DNA from: Brasilonema sennae CENA114
Lineage (GTDB): Bacteria > Cyanobacteriota > Cyanobacteriia > Cyanobacteriales > Nostocaceae
Direction: 5' to 3'
Length of the DNA stretch: 64,000 bases
Assembly: GCF_006968745.1 (NCBI RefSeq)
Contig: NZ_CP030118.1
Location: 5,453,943-5,517,942 of the forward strand
This document shows, in pieces, positions 26,746 through 36,361 of the stretch. The notes under the pieces are model-generated. The model did no database searches, was not told the origin of the DNA, and was given only the letters and a program-made list of their open reading frames with translations. The first letter of the stretch is position 1. The number at the start of each line of letters is the position of its first letter. The position numbers and the translations under genes were made by a program.

Positions 26746-27624
26746 CTATTGACTATTCACTGTTTCTGGGGTGAATGTCACTTGCTTGATACTACCCATA
26801 CTTCCTAATGGTGCTGGTTGCTTCTTATTCGTAGAAATCAATACCGCACCAGCATTACCAGAACGAACCATCACCTCTTTTTTTGCCGTCCAGGTTTTCT
26901 TATCTCCCTTCTTTAATTCACCTTCAAACTCAGTTTTGCCATCTACTTTAACTCGTAGCCATGATTTGTCCTGAAGCTCAAGAGTCACTTCCACTGGAGT
27001 TGTTGTCGCCTCTTGGGGTGATGGAGTTGGAGTTATAGTAGTTAGTGCAGATGATGGAGTTGGGGTTATATTAGTTAGTGCAGGTGATAAAGGCTTGGTT
27101 TTTGATGAAGTGACACGTGGACTAGCTGGTTTGGAGGATGTTAATGATGAAGTCACAGTTGCAGATTTCGCTTTTTGTTCAGCAGCAAGCGGCGACAAGT
27201 TTTTTTGACTAGAAGATTGAACTGAGCGTTGTGGATTGAGAAGAAAAAACAGTCCCAAGGAAGCGACACCTAATAACAGGACGTAGGGTACAAAAAGAGG
27301 TATATATATGGTTGGTTTCTCATCTACCACTTGATTATCATTATTTGATTCCTCAGGAGTCAAACAAATATTTGCAACACTTTTTGCTAAAGCAGCACCG
27401 TCAAGTCCGATAGCATCTCCATAGTGACGGATAAACCCTTGGACATAAATTGGCTCGGGCAATTCTTCAAATCGCCCTTCTTCCATGGCTTGTAAGATGG
27501 CGGGTCGAATACGTGTGTAAGCTGCGAGTTCTTCTAGACGTACTGATCTTTCCTCTCGTGCTTGCCGTAGATGTCCAACTATTTCCGCTAGTTGCTCCTT
27601 TTGATCTTTATTTAAGAGCTTCAC
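26746..27624 (-). CDS. RodZ-like HTH membrane protein with DUF4115 domain
   Basis: 292 residues, GTG start preceded by GGAGAAGAAA. Residues about 10-85 form the RodZ-type helix-turn-helix (LRQAREERSVRLEELAAYTR, MEEGRFEELPEPIYVQGFIR). One membrane helix (IPLFVPYVLLLGVASLGLFF, about 108-128), a Ser/Thr/Pro-rich periplasmic linker (about 135-205), and a C-terminal DUF4115 beta domain (VTLELQDKSWLRVKVDGK, GELKKGDKKTW). RodZ proteins link MreB filaments to the cell-wall elongation machinery. The linker contains tandem TPTPSSALTTI-like repeats. A second RodZ-like gene is at 29110, so assignment as the true RodZ is uncertain. Confidence 0.75.
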   Translation of the reverse strand: MKLLNKDQKEQLAEIVGHLRQAREERSVRLEELAAYTRIRPAILQAMEEGRFEELPEPIYVQGFIRHYGDAIGLDGAALAKSVANICLTPEESNNDNQVVDEKPTIYIPLFVPYVLLLGVASLGLFFLLNPQRSVQSSSQKNLSPLAAEQKAKSATVTSSLTSSKPASPRVTSSKTKPLSPALTNITPTPSSALTTITPTPSPQEATTTPVEVTLELQDKSWLRVKVDGKTEFEGELKKGDKKTWTAKKEVMVRSGNAGAVLISTNKKQPAPLGSMGSIKQVTFTPETVNSQ

Positions 27625-27789
27625 TTTCTTCTCCTTTATGTTTTAATTTTCATTCAATCACAAGATACTTAATTTTATGTACACTTTTTAACTCATCTTA
27701 TTTTAAATCATTTTTGATAACAGATTCCTCACTCTCTTTTGATAGAGTTCTTTTGTTAGGCTAAAAATATTGTATTTATAAATACTGAC

Positions 27790-28674
27790 ATGATAGCAAA
27801 AAAGCTGCAATATTCAGTGCAACTCATATTTTCATTCTTATTTTATGTAGCAGTCGTTGTAGTAATTATCTATTTGGCTGTATGTATATTTCTTTTTCTC
27901 AGACAAACGCGATTTCTTTTTTTTCCCTCTGGTCTTATTGAGACAACACCAGAGTTTTATAATTTACGTTCTGAAGAAGTTTGGTTGCCTGTGTCAGCTA
28001 AATCAGGTAAGGTAGAACAGATTCATGGTTGGTGGATAGGAGCAGACCAACCAAATGCCAAAGTTTTGCTCTACTTGCACGGTAATAGTGTTAACATTGG
28101 TGCAAATGTTACTCGTGCCCATTGGTTTCATCAACTAGGGTTTTCAGTATTATTGATTGATTACCGTGGTTTTGGTCGTAGTGAGGGTCGCTTTCCCAAT
28201 GAATCGCGGGTTTATCAAGATGCAGCAACAGCTTGGAATTACCTAGTGTACCAACAAAAGATTCCACCCAGCAACATTTTGATTTACGGACATTCGCTGG
28301 GAGGTGCGATCGCTATTGATTTGGCTGTTAAATCTCCAAACGCTGCTGGCTTGGTTGTAGAAAGCTCTTTTACCTCGATCCGCAAAGTTCTCGCTTACAG
28401 GAACAATTTTTGGATGTTTCCAGTCGATCTTATCCTGAGACAGCATTTTGATTCGATCACGAAGGTGCCAAATTTAAAAATGCCAGTTTTGTTTATTCAT
28501 GGTACTGATGATGTCATTGTACCTGCTTTCATGAGCCAAGACTTATATGCTGCTGCTCCTGAACCAAAAAAATTGATTCTCGTTCCTGGTGCAGCACATA
28601 ATAACGTGGCACAAGTCGCTCCTTCTGTATATTTAGAAGCTATTCGGTCTTTTGTTATTCTCGTTGAGTCCTGA
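27790..28674 (+). CDS. Alpha/beta hydrolase, membrane-anchored
   Basis: 294 residues. N-terminal membrane anchor (about 10-35). Alpha/beta-hydrolase core: oxyanion region YLHGNSVNIG, GRSEGR after the LIDYRGFG strand, nucleophile elbow YGHSLGG (Ser), acid in HGTDDVIVP, His in GAAHNN. It resembles the BEM46/ABHD13-like serine hydrolases; the substrate is unknown. Divergently arranged with the RodZ-like gene (165 bp between starts), so the promoters may overlap. Confidence 0.8.
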   Translation: MIAKKLQYSVQLIFSFLFYVAVVVVIIYLAVCIFLFLRQTRFLFFPSGLIETTPEFYNLRSEEVWLPVSAKSGKVEQIHGWWIGADQPNAKVLLYLHGNSVNIGANVTRAHWFHQLGFSVLLIDYRGFGRSEGRFPNESRVYQDAATAWNYLVYQQKIPPSNILIYGHSLGGAIAIDLAVKSPNAAGLVVESSFTSIRKVLAYRNNFWMFPVDLILRQHFDSITKVPNLKMPVLFIHGTDDVIVPAFMSQDLYAAAPEPKKLILVPGAAHNNVAQVAPSVYLEAIRSFVILVES

Positions 28675-29109
28675 ATTTTTAGCTCTTGAGTACAAACTTT
28701 ACCAAAAAGAAGAAGAACTCACCTACTCAGAATTTGTTAGTAGGAGATAAAGATTCATACTAATAGAAGACTATACCCATTTTCAATTTTGCTATTCTTA
28801 AGTTGACTCATTCTACGTTCTACGTTATTTTTTGTTAAAATATAATTCGTATAATTTTTAGCATGACCTCTACAATTTTCATCCAAGAGGCATTTGTTTC
28901 ATGCCAAAATTCAACTGTCAAAATTTATTGAATTCTTAGTATGAAACTCTTATAGATGAACACGACATTATTGAGTTAGCAGAATTTTTTGATTTTTCTT
29001 ATATTCAGAAAAAATAACTCAGTAACAATCCGGAAACATCAGGACACAGTAGAAGAGATTATACAGATAGAACTTCCCTTTGTTTAATTGCCGCAAGAGG
29101 CCCCCTACA
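28675..29109. other. Gene-free AT-rich stretch, 435 bp
   Basis: No frame, repeat or hairpin stands out. The last 100 bp presumably contain the promoter and leader of the HTH gene at 29110. Confidence 0.4.
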
Positions 29110-30201
29110 ATGGCTACTACATCATATTTGTTAAAAATTCTTGACAATCCAACTATTGAAATATCTCAAGATGAATTGCGGACGCTTTTAGGTGAAATAG
29201 AAGCTGAACTGCATCAGAGCAAAGTCTATCGCCGTGCTGTAGTCATCTTGCAAAAGTTGCTAGGTTCTTCAACTGAGCAAGCCAATGTTTTGTTTAAAGC
29301 AGTAGGCAGAGAAGCGATTGGTTTAGCATTTCGGCAATTTGTACAGCAATACCAGAAAGTTCAAGAGAACCCGCACTCAGACAGCACGAGTGAAATATCA
29401 ACTATAGAAAAGACAAATTCTACTAATGAATCATTAGATGATTCATCACAACCCTTAACAAGTGTTGTTGAGCAAAAAACTATTATAAAAACTGATGACA
29501 AAGCTCAATTACCATCAGAATCTCCGGTAGAAAGTCACAAAGCAAATGATTCCGCAAAAGCCAAACCAAACCGCCCGAAAACGAAAATTGGCTGGCAAAC
29601 TCCTGGTAAAAAACGTAAACAAGCTGAATTAGCCAAGCAAATGGCAGCTGATCAGCGAGTGGAAACTATGCGTCAAATCGGTCAACAACTACGGCAAGCT
29701 CGCCAATCCCAAAGTCTTTCTCTGAACCAACTTCACGTTTATACTCACGTACCCCTCCATCATATGGAGGCACTGGAAAGGGGTGATTTGGAGTTGTTAC
29801 CAGAGGATGTGTATCTTCGTGGTTTTATCCGGGTTATGGCTAATGCTCTTGGATTGAATGGCACAGATTTAGCTGCTTCCTTGCCTGCACCAGAGCCAGT
29901 AAAAGCAATTTTACCTGCGAAGTATGAGCATAAAAGTAATCCTGGATTAGGAATAGCACTGCATCCAGTACATTTTTACCTAGGCTATGCAGCTCTTGTG
30001 GCTGGCTCAGTCGGAGGATTATCAATCATGGCGTCCCAACAAGCAAGTGCAGACAAAACGATCGATAAAGATGCAGCAACTTCACCTTCTTCATCATTCA
30101 CTAAGTCATCCCAGCAAACAAAACCAATTTCTAAGCCAGGGCTGTCTAATCGTGTTAGTGTCACCGTTGGACTTGATATTGCCCCACCCGAAGCTCTTTA
30201 A
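29110..30201 (+). CDS. HTH (RodZ-type) domain protein with N-terminal cyanobacterial domain and membrane segment
   Basis: 363 residues from ATG 29110 (AAGAGG nine bases upstream); an in-frame TTG at 29080 is less likely. Residues 1-85 are a helical domain (ISQDELRTLLGEIEAELHQS; VGREAIGLAFRQFVQQYQ) seen in front of HTH domains in cyanobacteria. A Ser/Thr/Lys-rich linker (86-185) follows, then a RodZ-type HTH (about 190-265; RQIGQQLRQARQSQSLSLNQ, MEALERGDLELLPEDVYLRG), one membrane segment (FYLGYAALVAGSVGGLSIM) and a short tail. It lacks the DUF4115 domain of the gene at 26746. Function unknown; a membrane-linked DNA- or protein-binding adaptor is an inference. Confidence 0.7.
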   Translation: MATTSYLLKILDNPTIEISQDELRTLLGEIEAELHQSKVYRRAVVILQKLLGSSTEQANVLFKAVGREAIGLAFRQFVQQYQKVQENPHSDSTSEISTIEKTNSTNESLDDSSQPLTSVVEQKTIIKTDDKAQLPSESPVESHKANDSAKAKPNRPKTKIGWQTPGKKRKQAELAKQMAADQRVETMRQIGQQLRQARQSQSLSLNQLHVYTHVPLHHMEALERGDLELLPEDVYLRGFIRVMANALGLNGTDLAASLPAPEPVKAILPAKYEHKSNPGLGIALHPVHFYLGYAALVAGSVGGLSIMASQQASADKTIDKDAATSPSSSFTKSSQQTKPISKPGLSNRVSVTVGLDIAPPEAL

Positions 30202-30229
30202 GAGTCATGAGTGATGAGTGAACAATACT

Positions 30230-30256
30230 GTAGAGACTGTACAGTACAGTCTCTAC
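30230..30256. repeat. Palindromic hairpin repeat downstream of the HTH gene
   Basis: GTAGAGACTGTA/TACAGTCTCTAC with a 3-base loop, a perfect 12-bp stem of the GTAGAGAC family dispersed in Nostocales. Two further hairpins follow in the gene-free stretch 30202-30512: GTTCCCTT...AAGGGAAC (about 30325-30348) and GACTCTTAGATTATAAGAGTC (about 30364-30384). Confidence 0.6.
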
Positions 30257-30512
30257 TATGTGATTAAAATAAGAACTACTACAACATTAAGATTCCTATC
30301 GAGTTTATATTAAGCGTTAAGAGTTCCCTTTTTCGGTAAGGGAACCTAGATTGTCTGAAATCAGACTCTTAGATTATAAGAGTCATGAGGTGCAAGATTT
30401 GAGATTTATTACATTCGCGGATCACAAATCCGGAAAGTTCAGAAAACTTGATGTATATTGATTACGATTAATAAAAGACAGTAAAAACACGAACTAAGAC
30501 AGCAACAATATT

Positions 30513-31871
30513 ATGATTTGCTGCCTAAATCCCGAATGCTCTTATCCCCTAAATTCACAAGGAAGAAATTTCTGTGAAAATTGCGGGGCAGAGTTGATTG
30601 AGTTACTCAGGGGTCGTTACCGCATTATCAAACCATTAGGAGGCGGCGGATTTGCTCGCACCTACCTTGCTGAGGATGCAGATAAGCTTGATGAGCAATG
30701 TGTTGTCAAGCAACTGGCACCACAAGTTCAAGGAAGCTGGTCACGCCAAAAGGCGATGGAGTTGTTTCAGCAAGAAGCAAAACGTTTACAACATTTGGGG
30801 GAACATCGCCAAATTCCTACCCTCTATGCCTATTTTAAGGAACGTAACTACCTTTATCTGGTGCAGCAGTTTATCGAAGGGGACGATCTGTTGCAGGAGT
30901 TAAAACACAAGGGTGTGTTTGATGAAGCAAAGATTCAAGAATTCTTGCAAGATTTATTACCTGTTGTGGTAGCAGTACATGAGCAGCAGGTGATTCACCG
31001 AGATATTAAGCCAGAAAACATCCTTCGCCGTGAAAGTGATGGTAAGTTGGTGCTGCTTGATTTTGGGGTATCGAAACGAAAGACTGGAACAGTCCATGCG
31101 AAACCAGGAACGAGTATTGGTTCATTTGGTTATGCACCTTATGAGCAAATGTACTCGGGTGAAGCTTATCCTGCGAGTGACCTCTATAGCTTGGGAGCAA
31201 CGACTTTTCATTTATTGACTGGTGTTTCACCGTGGGAGATATGGATGAAACAGGGCTATAGCTGGACTACTACCTGGCGGCAGTATTTAAAACACCCAAT
31301 CACTGAGGAGTTAGGGTTAATTATTGATAAATTATTGCAAGAGGATTATAAACAACGTTATCAGACAGCAGAAGCTGTTTTACAAGATTCGTTTTTTGTG
31401 TTGTCTCCACAGCCTAGCCTACAGCATACAATACTCTCGCCTGTTCAACCAGAAACACTGACGCAACAAATTCAACAGCAACCACCAAAATATCAAGGGC
31501 AGTTCTCCATAGAGAAATTATTGCCTTGGGCAATTATGACTGGTTCAGGGAGTTCGTTTCTTTTGATCGCCCTTTTGAGTTCTGTCGGAACTATTTGGAT
31601 CAGCTCTAGTTTATGGCTGTTCATTTTCCTAGGATTCATCTTTGTCCAGTCTTATTCAGTTTTTGAAAAAACTTATTTATTTATCGTTACCGGAATCACA
31701 ACATTATTTATTGTATTTATCTACAAGAATTTTTACATTGTTAATCTTCTTAAAGCAGGCATAGATGGATTCTTGGTTTTAATCTTGCTAGCCATTCTTG
31801 CTGGATTACTAACTTTTACTCTCTTGACTGTTTCTCAAATATTGAACAGCTTTATCTCGAAATACTTCTAA
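30513..31871 (+). CDS. Serine/threonine protein kinase with zinc ribbon and membrane tail
   Basis: 452 residues. The N-terminal zinc ribbon (CLNPEC...FCENCG, residues 4-24) is typical of cyanobacterial Hanks-type kinases. Kinase domain about 33-295: glycine loop LGGGGFARTYLA, Lys in CVVKQL, catalytic loop HRDIKPENIL, DFG in LLDFGVSK, APYEQ in the activation segment. All catalytic residues are present, so it should be active. The C-terminal part (about 335-452) has four to five membrane helices. It lies 37 bp upstream of a periplasmic-binding-type gene, probably in one operon, suggesting that ligand sensing and phosphorylation are linked (inference). Confidence 0.88.
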   Translation: MICCLNPECSYPLNSQGRNFCENCGAELIELLRGRYRIIKPLGGGGFARTYLAEDADKLDEQCVVKQLAPQVQGSWSRQKAMELFQQEAKRLQHLGEHRQIPTLYAYFKERNYLYLVQQFIEGDDLLQELKHKGVFDEAKIQEFLQDLLPVVVAVHEQQVIHRDIKPENILRRESDGKLVLLDFGVSKRKTGTVHAKPGTSIGSFGYAPYEQMYSGEAYPASDLYSLGATTFHLLTGVSPWEIWMKQGYSWTTTWRQYLKHPITEELGLIIDKLLQEDYKQRYQTAEAVLQDSFFVLSPQPSLQHTILSPVQPETLTQQIQQQPPKYQGQFSIEKLLPWAIMTGSGSSFLLIALLSSVGTIWISSSLWLFIFLGFIFVQSYSVFEKTYLFIVTGITTLFIVFIYKNFYIVNLLKAGIDGFLVLILLAILAGLLTFTLLTVSQILNSFISKYF

Positions 31872-31908
31872 TTTTAGAGATAAATTTTGGTTGGCTGAGG
31901 TTGTGTAT

Positions 31909-33333
31909 ATGAAAAATCAAGAAAATATTCGCCTCTTTATTTCTTTGGGGCTGGCTGGATTACTAATAGCAGCAATTTTATGGTTATTGGGTAGAGTCGT
32001 TCGTCCAGAAAAAGAGTATTCTGGGCAATTTCAACCAAATAGTGCTTCAATTTCTCCATCTTATATCAATTCACCTTTAAAAAACCGAATGAGCTTGGGT
32101 GAAAAAGTTTTTGTCAGGGAAGGAAGACCTTCTGATAAAGATGCTGGAAGCAAGGCATTTGAAGCCGGTGACTTTAGCACTGCTGTCAGTAAATTCCAAG
32201 TATCCTTGCAAGCTAAACGTAATGATCCGGAAACATTAGTTTATTTGAATAATGCCAAAATTGGGAAATCTAAATCCCTAAAGGTTGCTGTCGTTGTACC
32301 AATTGGTATTTCTTTAAATGAAGCAGAAGAAACTTTACGCGGAGTGGCTCAAGCTCAAGATGAAGTGAATAGCAGCGGAGGAATTAATGGGCTACCGTTA
32401 CAACTTGAAGTTATTAGTATTGATAACTTTGATGTGATGAAAGAAATCAGCGTGGAATTGGTAAAAGATACCAGTATCGTCGCTGTTGTAGGCTTTAGCC
32501 GTGATTCATCAATTTATAATAAAGGTGGTTTGGTAATGGTTTCAACAATCAATCCCAAAAGACCATCTCAACCTACACAGTATGTTTTTTATGCGACTCC
32601 AAAATTTGATGTTTTTAGTGATGCGATCGCCAGCTATATCACTAAAAAAACTCGCCTCACCAACATCGCTATTTGTAGCGACTCTACATTTTTAGTGAAT
32701 CAGGAAAAAATCAGTCAGGAAATTGTAGAACAATATACTGATTCCATCAAAAAATATGGAGGTAAAGTTACCAGTACCGCTTGCGATTTAAGCGCTCCAG
32801 ATTTTCAACCCAGTGCTTTTCTTAGCCAAGCCATCAGCGATGGAGCAGAAGGTTTGATACTCATTCCTAGACCGGATAAACTGAACTTAGCTATTGATGT
32901 AGCACGAGAAAATAAAGGTAGACTGCCACTTTTCAGTTACCAAGGAGTGTATACTGAAAGAACTTTAAAGTATGGGCAAGCAGATGTCAAAGGAATGGTG
33001 TTTGGTGTCTCTTGGCATAATGATGTTGTTGGAAACAAATCTTTTGCTCAAAAAGCCATTGGGCTGTGGGGTGGAGAAGTTAGTCCACGAACTGCGACAG
33101 CATATGATGCACTTCAAACAATTATCGCTGGGTTGAAACAAGGCAACACCCGCCAAGAGTTACAAAAAGCTTTGTCTAATCCAAAATTTTCGGCTTTAGG
33201 AGCAACGGGAAAAATTCAGTTTTCGCAAACAGGCGATCGCAAGGGCGGAGTTTTTCTAGTAAAAGTCGAGCCTTGCAATCCAAGTCAGTCTTGCAATTCT
33301 AGTACTGGCTATCGTTTTAAACTTCTGGAGTGA
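31909..33333 (+). CDS. Membrane-anchored periplasmic binding protein (Peripla_BP_6-like) with TPR-like segment
   Basis: 474 residues from ATG 31909 (MKNQENIRLF); GAGG lies nine bases upstream, so the in-frame TTG at 31891 is not favoured. N-terminal membrane anchor (about 7-27), a short TPR-like unit (KAFEAGDFSTAVSKFQVSLQ), then a branched-chain-amino-acid-type binding domain (about 120-465; VAVVVPIGISLNEAEETLRG, ELVKDTSIVAVVGFSRDS, ATAYDALQTIIAGL). No transport permease or ATPase genes adjoin it. Together with the kinase upstream it looks like a sensory rather than transport protein (inference). Confidence 0.78.
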   Translation: MKNQENIRLFISLGLAGLLIAAILWLLGRVVRPEKEYSGQFQPNSASISPSYINSPLKNRMSLGEKVFVREGRPSDKDAGSKAFEAGDFSTAVSKFQVSLQAKRNDPETLVYLNNAKIGKSKSLKVAVVVPIGISLNEAEETLRGVAQAQDEVNSSGGINGLPLQLEVISIDNFDVMKEISVELVKDTSIVAVVGFSRDSSIYNKGGLVMVSTINPKRPSQPTQYVFYATPKFDVFSDAIASYITKKTRLTNIAICSDSTFLVNQEKISQEIVEQYTDSIKKYGGKVTSTACDLSAPDFQPSAFLSQAISDGAEGLILIPRPDKLNLAIDVARENKGRLPLFSYQGVYTERTLKYGQADVKGMVFGVSWHNDVVGNKSFAQKAIGLWGGEVSPRTATAYDALQTIIAGLKQGNTRQELQKALSNPKFSALGATGKIQFSQTGDRKGGVFLVKVEPCNPSQSCNSSTGYRFKLLE

Positions 33334-33406
33334 GTGTCACTTCGCGCTACAGCAGTTTTGAGCAGCGAAGCGGCTAAGAGTTAGATTCCTACTTCCCAAT
33401 TCTTAT

Positions 33407-34003
33407 TCAATTTTTAACAATTTGAGACTGCCCAATCTTCCATGAATAGCTAGAAATCAAATTGGTCAGAATATGAGCAACAATTGGTACCAACAAGTTA
33501 CCACTAACAAGAGCACTAAAACCTAGCAACATTCCCACAATGCTTGCCCAAATAACATAAGGCCATTGTTGGGAACCACTCAGGTGTAAGACACCAAAGC
33601 AAAGACTTGAGATGATCACAGCCCCATAGCTATATCCAAAGGCTGGTAACATCACACCCCGAAATAACAATTCTTCACTTAATCCAGGTAGTAACCCCAG
33701 CCATATCAAGTCTGGCAAAGCCAAGGGCTTTAGCACCATTTCTAAGTAAAAATCAGCGCTTTTACGATAGGGAACCCATAGGCGATAAATAATCGTACTT
33801 AAGGCGGTGATGCCTAAACCTAACAACACGCCCCAAAGCAACTCTGTTTTATCCCAGCGCCAAGGCATGAGGGCAAAGTTACCAAATTGTAGCCATAGCT
33901 TGGCGACTATCCATAAAAGTATTGCAGTCACTCCCATCGCCACCAGCACTTGAGTGCGTGTCAAATAAGGGATTTCTGGCTCTTGCTTGTGCTGTTGTGC
34001 CAC
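33407..34003 (-). CDS. CPBP (CAAX/Rce1-like) intramembrane metalloprotease
   Basis: 198 residues, GTG start. Five to six membrane helices. The conserved motifs are present: GLSEELLFRG (catalytic EE..R), FGVLHLSG (His) and HILTNL (second His). Members cleave prenylated or other membrane substrates, and bacterial ones often protect against bacteriocins or process peptides; the substrate here is unknown. N-terminal tail QEPEIPYLTR is cytosolic. Confidence 0.85.
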   Translation of the reverse strand: MAQQHKQEPEIPYLTRTQVLVAMGVTAILLWIVAKLWLQFGNFALMPWRWDKTELLWGVLLGLGITALSTIIYRLWVPYRKSADFYLEMVLKPLALPDLIWLGLLPGLSEELLFRGVMLPAFGYSYGAVIISSLCFGVLHLSGSQQWPYVIWASIVGMLLGFSALVSGNLLVPIVAHILTNLISSYSWKIGQSQIVKN

Positions 34004-34202
34004 GATAATCTATGAGGGGAGAAGGGGACAAACCAATTCAAAGTTCAAAAAAAGAATTCTTAATATTGAATGTCGAATTTCTAATTTTAAATTAGAGCGT
34101 AATGGAAAAGCGCACACTTCGTGTTTGTATAAGCCTACGCAGCACTTCGCAGCGTGCGCCAGAGGCGCTTAGCGAGTGGGGACGAGGGAAATTAATAACT
34201 TC

Positions 34203-35270
34203 TTAACTATTTATTAGAGATTGCAAAGGGGATATATTTGGACTCAGAACTGATGGATTAATGCCTGCCTTGAGGGCGGCTAATACACCGACTGCCTCTA
34301 AATATGTCTTTACCTGTATTGATTTTATCCCTAAAGGTTGAGGTCGAACATCTACCTGAGTATGATTTTCCTCCACAGTAATAATTTGGCATCGCCTGTT
34401 CTGACTTAAACTCAGTAAAGCGCTGTTGCCACAAGCAGTTGCTGGTACAATTGCTGCATCAACTTGGTTTGCCCAAATATCTCCAAATTCGGACAATTCG
34501 TATGACCTCCCAGTTATAAACTGGGGAGCGCGGCTCAAACCAACAAGCACGCATGGTAAAAAAGTATAACCTAATTCTTCTGCAGCGGAACGGGGAGATA
34601 AATTGGAATCTACAGGTGAAGGTAAGAAGGCGGGTGAATGGGCGCAAGGAACTTGAAAAGTTCGTACAATCAAATGACTGATCACAGCTTCTGCACCAGC
34701 AATCGGATCAACCCCTTTTCCTTGGCGGTAGTTTTGGTCTGCTTGTTCATCCAGAGTATCAGGAAAACGAGCAACAACTGCGATCGCCTGTGCCCCCGCT
34801 TTTTTAATTAAAACTTCCGCCGCCCGTAATAAACTATCTGGATTGCCTATCGTTCCCCAACTTATCCCTGATGCAGATTGTCGTAATTCTACGTTTAATG
34901 GTGCATCAGTTATGACGTAATCTGTCATGGATAATCCCAGGGTGGCTCTGGCTGCATCCGCTGCCTGTAAGTGTCGTAGCCGTAATTCTGGTTCTATTCC
35001 TTGGTCAAGAAGCAAACCTATGCGATTTTGATGAACTGGGCGTAAACCCCACCATCCAGCAGCAAATTTGTCAAGTCCGTAACCTTCAACGTAGAAAGTG
35101 TTGGGCAGGTTCCAGTAGAGACTGGCACCATTGAGGACATTGGGGTGGGTGATCAGGCGATCGCAAACCTGTGAAGCAGCTTTGGCAACTGGCAATGCAT
35201 CTCCCGCATAACCTCCTATTGCTGCCCCAATGCCTGTAGGAATAATTAAGATAGCAGTGTATTGACGCAC
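34203..35270 (-). CDS. DUF3326 protein
   Basis: 355 residues, GTG start. Contains the DUF3326 core (IIPTGIGAAIGGYAGDALPV, LITHPNVLNGASLYW, YVEGYGLDKFAAG). It is a conserved cyanobacterial/plastid-lineage protein of unknown function. No signal peptide or membrane segment. Upstream lie STRR repeats. Confidence 0.82.
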   Translation of the reverse strand: MRQYTAILIIPTGIGAAIGGYAGDALPVAKAASQVCDRLITHPNVLNGASLYWNLPNTFYVEGYGLDKFAAGWWGLRPVHQNRIGLLLDQGIEPELRLRHLQAADAARATLGLSMTDYVITDAPLNVELRQSASGISWGTIGNPDSLLRAAEVLIKKAGAQAIAVVARFPDTLDEQADQNYRQGKGVDPIAGAEAVISHLIVRTFQVPCAHSPAFLPSPVDSNLSPRSAAEELGYTFLPCVLVGLSRAPQFITGRSYELSEFGDIWANQVDAAIVPATACGNSALLSLSQNRRCQIITVEENHTQVDVRPQPLGIKSIQVKTYLEAVGVLAALKAGINPSVLSPNISPLQSLINS

Positions 35271-35282
35271 GTAATCAAGTTA

Positions 35283-35460
35283 AAAAGAAGAATTCAGGAT
35301 TCAGAAGTCAGAAGTTAGAAGTCAGAAATAAATTGCTATTTACTTGTGAATTGTTATTAGTTATTTCTAAGTAGGTCGGTATTATTTCATCTTAATATTA
35401 GACCTCACCCTCAATCCCTCTCCTTCATAAGGAGAGGGAAGCCGGAGGCAGGGTGAGGTT
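35283..35460. repeat. STRR (CAGAAGT)n and a long CTCACCCT/AGGGTGAGG hairpin
   Basis: CAGAAGTCAGAAGTTAGAAGTCAGAA at about 35299-35325 is a heptameric tandem repeat. At about 35402-35460 CCTCACCCTC...CCTCTCCTT pairs with AAGGAGAGG...GGGTGAGG, a common Nostocales dispersed hairpin. The gene-free stretch from 35271 to 35514 holds nothing else. Confidence 0.65.
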
Positions 35461-35514
35461 TACCACCTTACTTGAAATAAGGAGTGAGGGAGTGTTGCTA
35501 TTAGTTATTATCCA

Positions 35515-35691
35515 TTAGCCTTCTGTAGTCACAACAGCTTCAACGGTACATGATTGTTGTTTCACGTCTACAGATGTCACTGCCCAACGCAAAGGTTCTC
35601 CCTGTTTTTTCAACTCTACTTCAATTGCTTTTTGGAGTTCTGTGGGAGTTTCCTGTAGATCTATTTCTGCGGTAATAAAATGAGTTGTCAT
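35515..35691 (-). CDS. Small conserved-looking protein (58 aa) next to ferredoxin
   Basis: ATG at 35691, stop at 35515. Sequence begins MTTHFITAEIDLQETPTELQ and ends CTVEAVVTTEG; beta-alpha-beta pattern without membrane segments. It lies 67 bp downstream of the ferredoxin gene stop on the same strand and probably shares its transcript. Acidic and normally composed with good codon use, so it is probably real. Family not recognised with confidence. Confidence 0.6.
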   Translation of the reverse strand: MTTHFITAEIDLQETPTELQKAIEVELKKQGEPLRWAVTSVDVKQQSCTVEAVVTTEG

Positions 35692-35758
35692 TGTTTCATT
35701 CCTTACTTAATTATATACACACTAAGACGGATATACAGACAAGCTGTTTAAAGCATCT

Positions 35759-36073
35759 CTACTTACCAAATTGCAACTGATAAACAACTTCTTCCTTTTC
35801 GGCTTCAATTTTTAAATCAGAACGAGGGTAAGCAACGCAAAGCAATACATAACCTTTTTTTTGCAGTTCTGGGCTTACACCCATGCCTTCACTTTGATCT
35901 ACGCTTCCAGATAGAATTTGGGCAGCACAAGTCGTACAAACACCAGCATGACAGGAACTTGGCAAATCTAATTGGGCTGCATCAGCAACTGATAAAATGG
36001 TTTGATTTTCGGGGACTTCCAAAGTCTGAGTTTTGCCTTGGTGGGTAATTTCAACGGTGTATGTTTTGGGCAT
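35759..36073 (-). CDS. 2Fe-2S ferredoxin (plant-type)
   Basis: 104 residues from ATG 36073 (MPKTYTVEI). The cluster ligands are complete: Cys41, Cys46, Cys49 (SCHAGVCTTC) and Cys79 (LLCVAYPRSD). The chain is slightly longer than PetF and diverges from it (no CRAGACSTC, DQSEG retained), so it is a minor ferredoxin rather than the main photosynthetic one. Electron carrier in cytosol or stroma-equivalent. The partner reductase is unknown. Confidence 0.88.
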   Translation of the reverse strand: MPKTYTVEITHQGKTQTLEVPENQTILSVADAAQLDLPSSCHAGVCTTCAAQILSGSVDQSEGMGVSPELQKKGYVLLCVAYPRSDLKIEAEKEEVVYQLQFGK

Positions 36074-36361
36074 ATAGAATAGCAATGCTGTGCAACGGAC
36101 AAGTTAAATATCTTATCTTAGAAAAAGATGGACAACTCAAGAAAGAATCGCCAGCAATAAACTTAACTGGAAAGAGCTTGACTCGCTAGGGCATGATCCA
36201 GTGATAATTATAAGTCCTTGCTAGACGAAAAAATTCACCTAGGAAAATTTATCACTTGTTCATCTGGCTTGTTACCGACAATCAGGGAAAACTACCCATA
36301 ATGAATGGGCAATGATTGTAAACATTAAATCGAATTCTGGATCGAATATTTGGAGAGCAGA

